A DNA stretch of 64,000 nt from Devosia sp. Root685 (lineage in GTDB: Bacteria; Pseudomonadota; Alphaproteobacteria; Rhizobiales; Devosiaceae), in NCBI RefSeq assembly GCF_001427875.1, contig NZ_LMHK01000002.1, forward strand, positions 124,001 to 188,000. The letters are read 5' to 3'. A program made the position numbers and the translations under genes. This document shows positions 63,394 to 64,000 of this stretch, in pieces. How positions within the stretch are numbered: the stretch's first letter is position 1; each line of letters opens with the position of its first letter. The notes under the pieces are model-generated. The model saw only the letters and a list, made by a program, of their open reading frames with translations. It did not search any database and had not been told where the DNA came from.

Positions 63394-63921
63394 TCAGTCC
63401 GCCGTCATCGCGGCATCGGTCTCGACGTCGTCCACATTCTCACCCGCCAGACGCAGCAGAATGCGCTCGAGCGAGAACAGACACATCAGGACACCGGAAA
63501 TCACGATCGGAAGATAGGTGAAGGTTTGCGGCAGGCCGACGACCGGAATGCGCACGGTCCAGCCGCGCATAGCCAGTTCACCGCCATAAAACACCATGCC
63601 CGCGGCAAAGGCGAAAATGGCAAGATCGCTGGTTGCCCGCAGCCACGGCTTGGCGCCAGGCGGCAAGACATAGAGCAACACATCAAAGCCCATATGGAAA
63701 TTCTCCCGCACGCCAACGGCGGCGCCGAGGAAAATGAACCAGCTCATGATCATGATCGACGCCGCTTCAGTCCAGGGCGGCGAGGAATTGACGATGAAGC
63801 GCATATAGATCTGAAAGGCGACGATAGCCGTCATCGCCACAAGGCCGAAGCCGGCGATCCAGAGGGAGCCAGTCGATAGCGCGCTTAACGCGGCGCCAAT
63901 TTTAAGAAGCCGGTCTCTCAT
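63394..63921 (-). CDS. dctQ: TRAP transporter small membrane subunit (DctQ)
   Basis: 175 aa, four helices (LWIAGFGLVAMTAIVAFQIYMRF; AASIMIMSWFIFLGAAVGV; LAIFAFAAGMVFYGGEL; YLPIVISGVLMCLFSL), the DctQ layout. Separates from the binding-protein gene by a strong hairpin. GAGGAGAATTCTC before the ATG. Confidence 0.87.
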   Translation of the reverse strand: MRDRLLKIGAALSALSTGSLWIAGFGLVAMTAIVAFQIYMRFIVNSSPPWTEAASIMIMSWFIFLGAAVGVRENFHMGFDVLLYVLPPGAKPWLRATSDLAIFAFAAGMVFYGGELAMRGWTVRIPVVGLPQTFTYLPIVISGVLMCLFSLERILLRLAGENVDDVETDAAMTAD

Positions 63922-63943
63922 TGAGAATTCTCCTCGACGAAGA

Positions 63944-63971
63944 GCCGGGCCGGCTCGAAAGCCGGCCCGGT
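63944..63971 (-). terminator. Intercistronic hairpin after the TRAP binding-protein gene
   Basis: GCCGGGCCGGCT / AGCCGGCCCGGT, one end mismatch, tetraloop CGAA, just after the binding-protein stop. Likely differential-expression hairpin, similar in place to those after thuE and chvE. Confidence 0.7.
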
Positions 63972-63976
63972 TTACA

Positions 63977-64000
63977 TCAGCCTTCGGTGGCCTGGATGCG
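63977..64000 (-). CDS. TRAP transporter solute-binding protein (DctP), C-terminal end only
   Basis: Only the last 7 codons (RIQATEG) and stop TGA (63979-63977) are inside the window. Position directly before dctQ and dctM makes DctP by far the most likely identity; sequence alone is too short to confirm. Confidence 0.6.
   Translation of the reverse strand, partial: RIQATEG

Overview
The window looks like a chromosomal segment of a free-living, high-GC alphaproteobacterium of the order Hyphomicrobiales (Devosia-like; genus is an inference from gene content and style). Supporting signs are a PhyR-NepR-EcfG general stress response locus, a thuEFGKAB trehalose operon with thuR, a ChvE-GguA-GguB sugar importer, many ABC/TRAP importers, and REP-like intergenic palindromes. 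No rRNA, tRNA, CRISPR array, insertion sequence or phage gene was seen.

Layout. 1-2.2 kb: the 3' end of otsA and an RhlE-type RNA helicase. 2.5-5.9 kb: a periplasmic methionine-repair module (MsrP/YedY-like molybdoenzyme, membrane cytochrome b, small Met-rich secreted protein) divergent from an ECF sigma factor and its NrsF-type membrane anti-sigma factor; both directions carry a perfect GTAACC-N16-CGAA motif. 5.9-10.2 kb: ThuA-like protein, secreted 5'-nucleotidase, DUF2277 protein, and a MarR regulator divergent from an SDR enzyme. 10.3-18.3 kb: complete thuB-A-K-G-F-E with thuR. 18.4-25.7 kb: sulfotransferase-like protein with an unusual class IV aminotransferase, a four-gene ABC importer and a sulfurtransferase. 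25.9-31.9 kb: RND efflux pair, VOC protein, APH-family kinase. 32-37.3 kb: gguB-gguA-chvE and a divergent GntR regulator.

37.4-44.0 kb: a three-gene operon (transglutaminase + DUF2126 amidoligase; circularly permuted ATP-grasp + alpha-E; second transglutaminase), a predicted peptide ligation/modification system with no established product. 44.1-51.2 kb: general stress response region with small membrane proteins, lipid kinase, CHASE3/HisKA_2 kinase, Crp/Fnr regulator, a degenerate receiver, ecfG-nepR, phyR and a DUF1328 protein. Four perfect GGAAC-N16-CGTT promoters were found in the window, three in this region and one before the VOC gene.

51.3-55.8 kb: YdcF protein and a polar amino acid ABC importer whose ATPase frame runs without a stop into the binding-protein gene. 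55.8-64 kb: a receiver protein lacking its phospho-acceptor Asp and a hexuronate/pectin-breakdown region (uxuA, kdgF, kduD, kduI, GntR regulator, TRAP transporter) interrupted by a DUF4326 protein, a TRIC-like channel and an M15-like peptidase. Two intergenic palindrome families (CTCCCCC...GGGGGAG type, and CCGG/REP type) recur across the window; one copy supplies the C-terminal codons of the M15-like gene.
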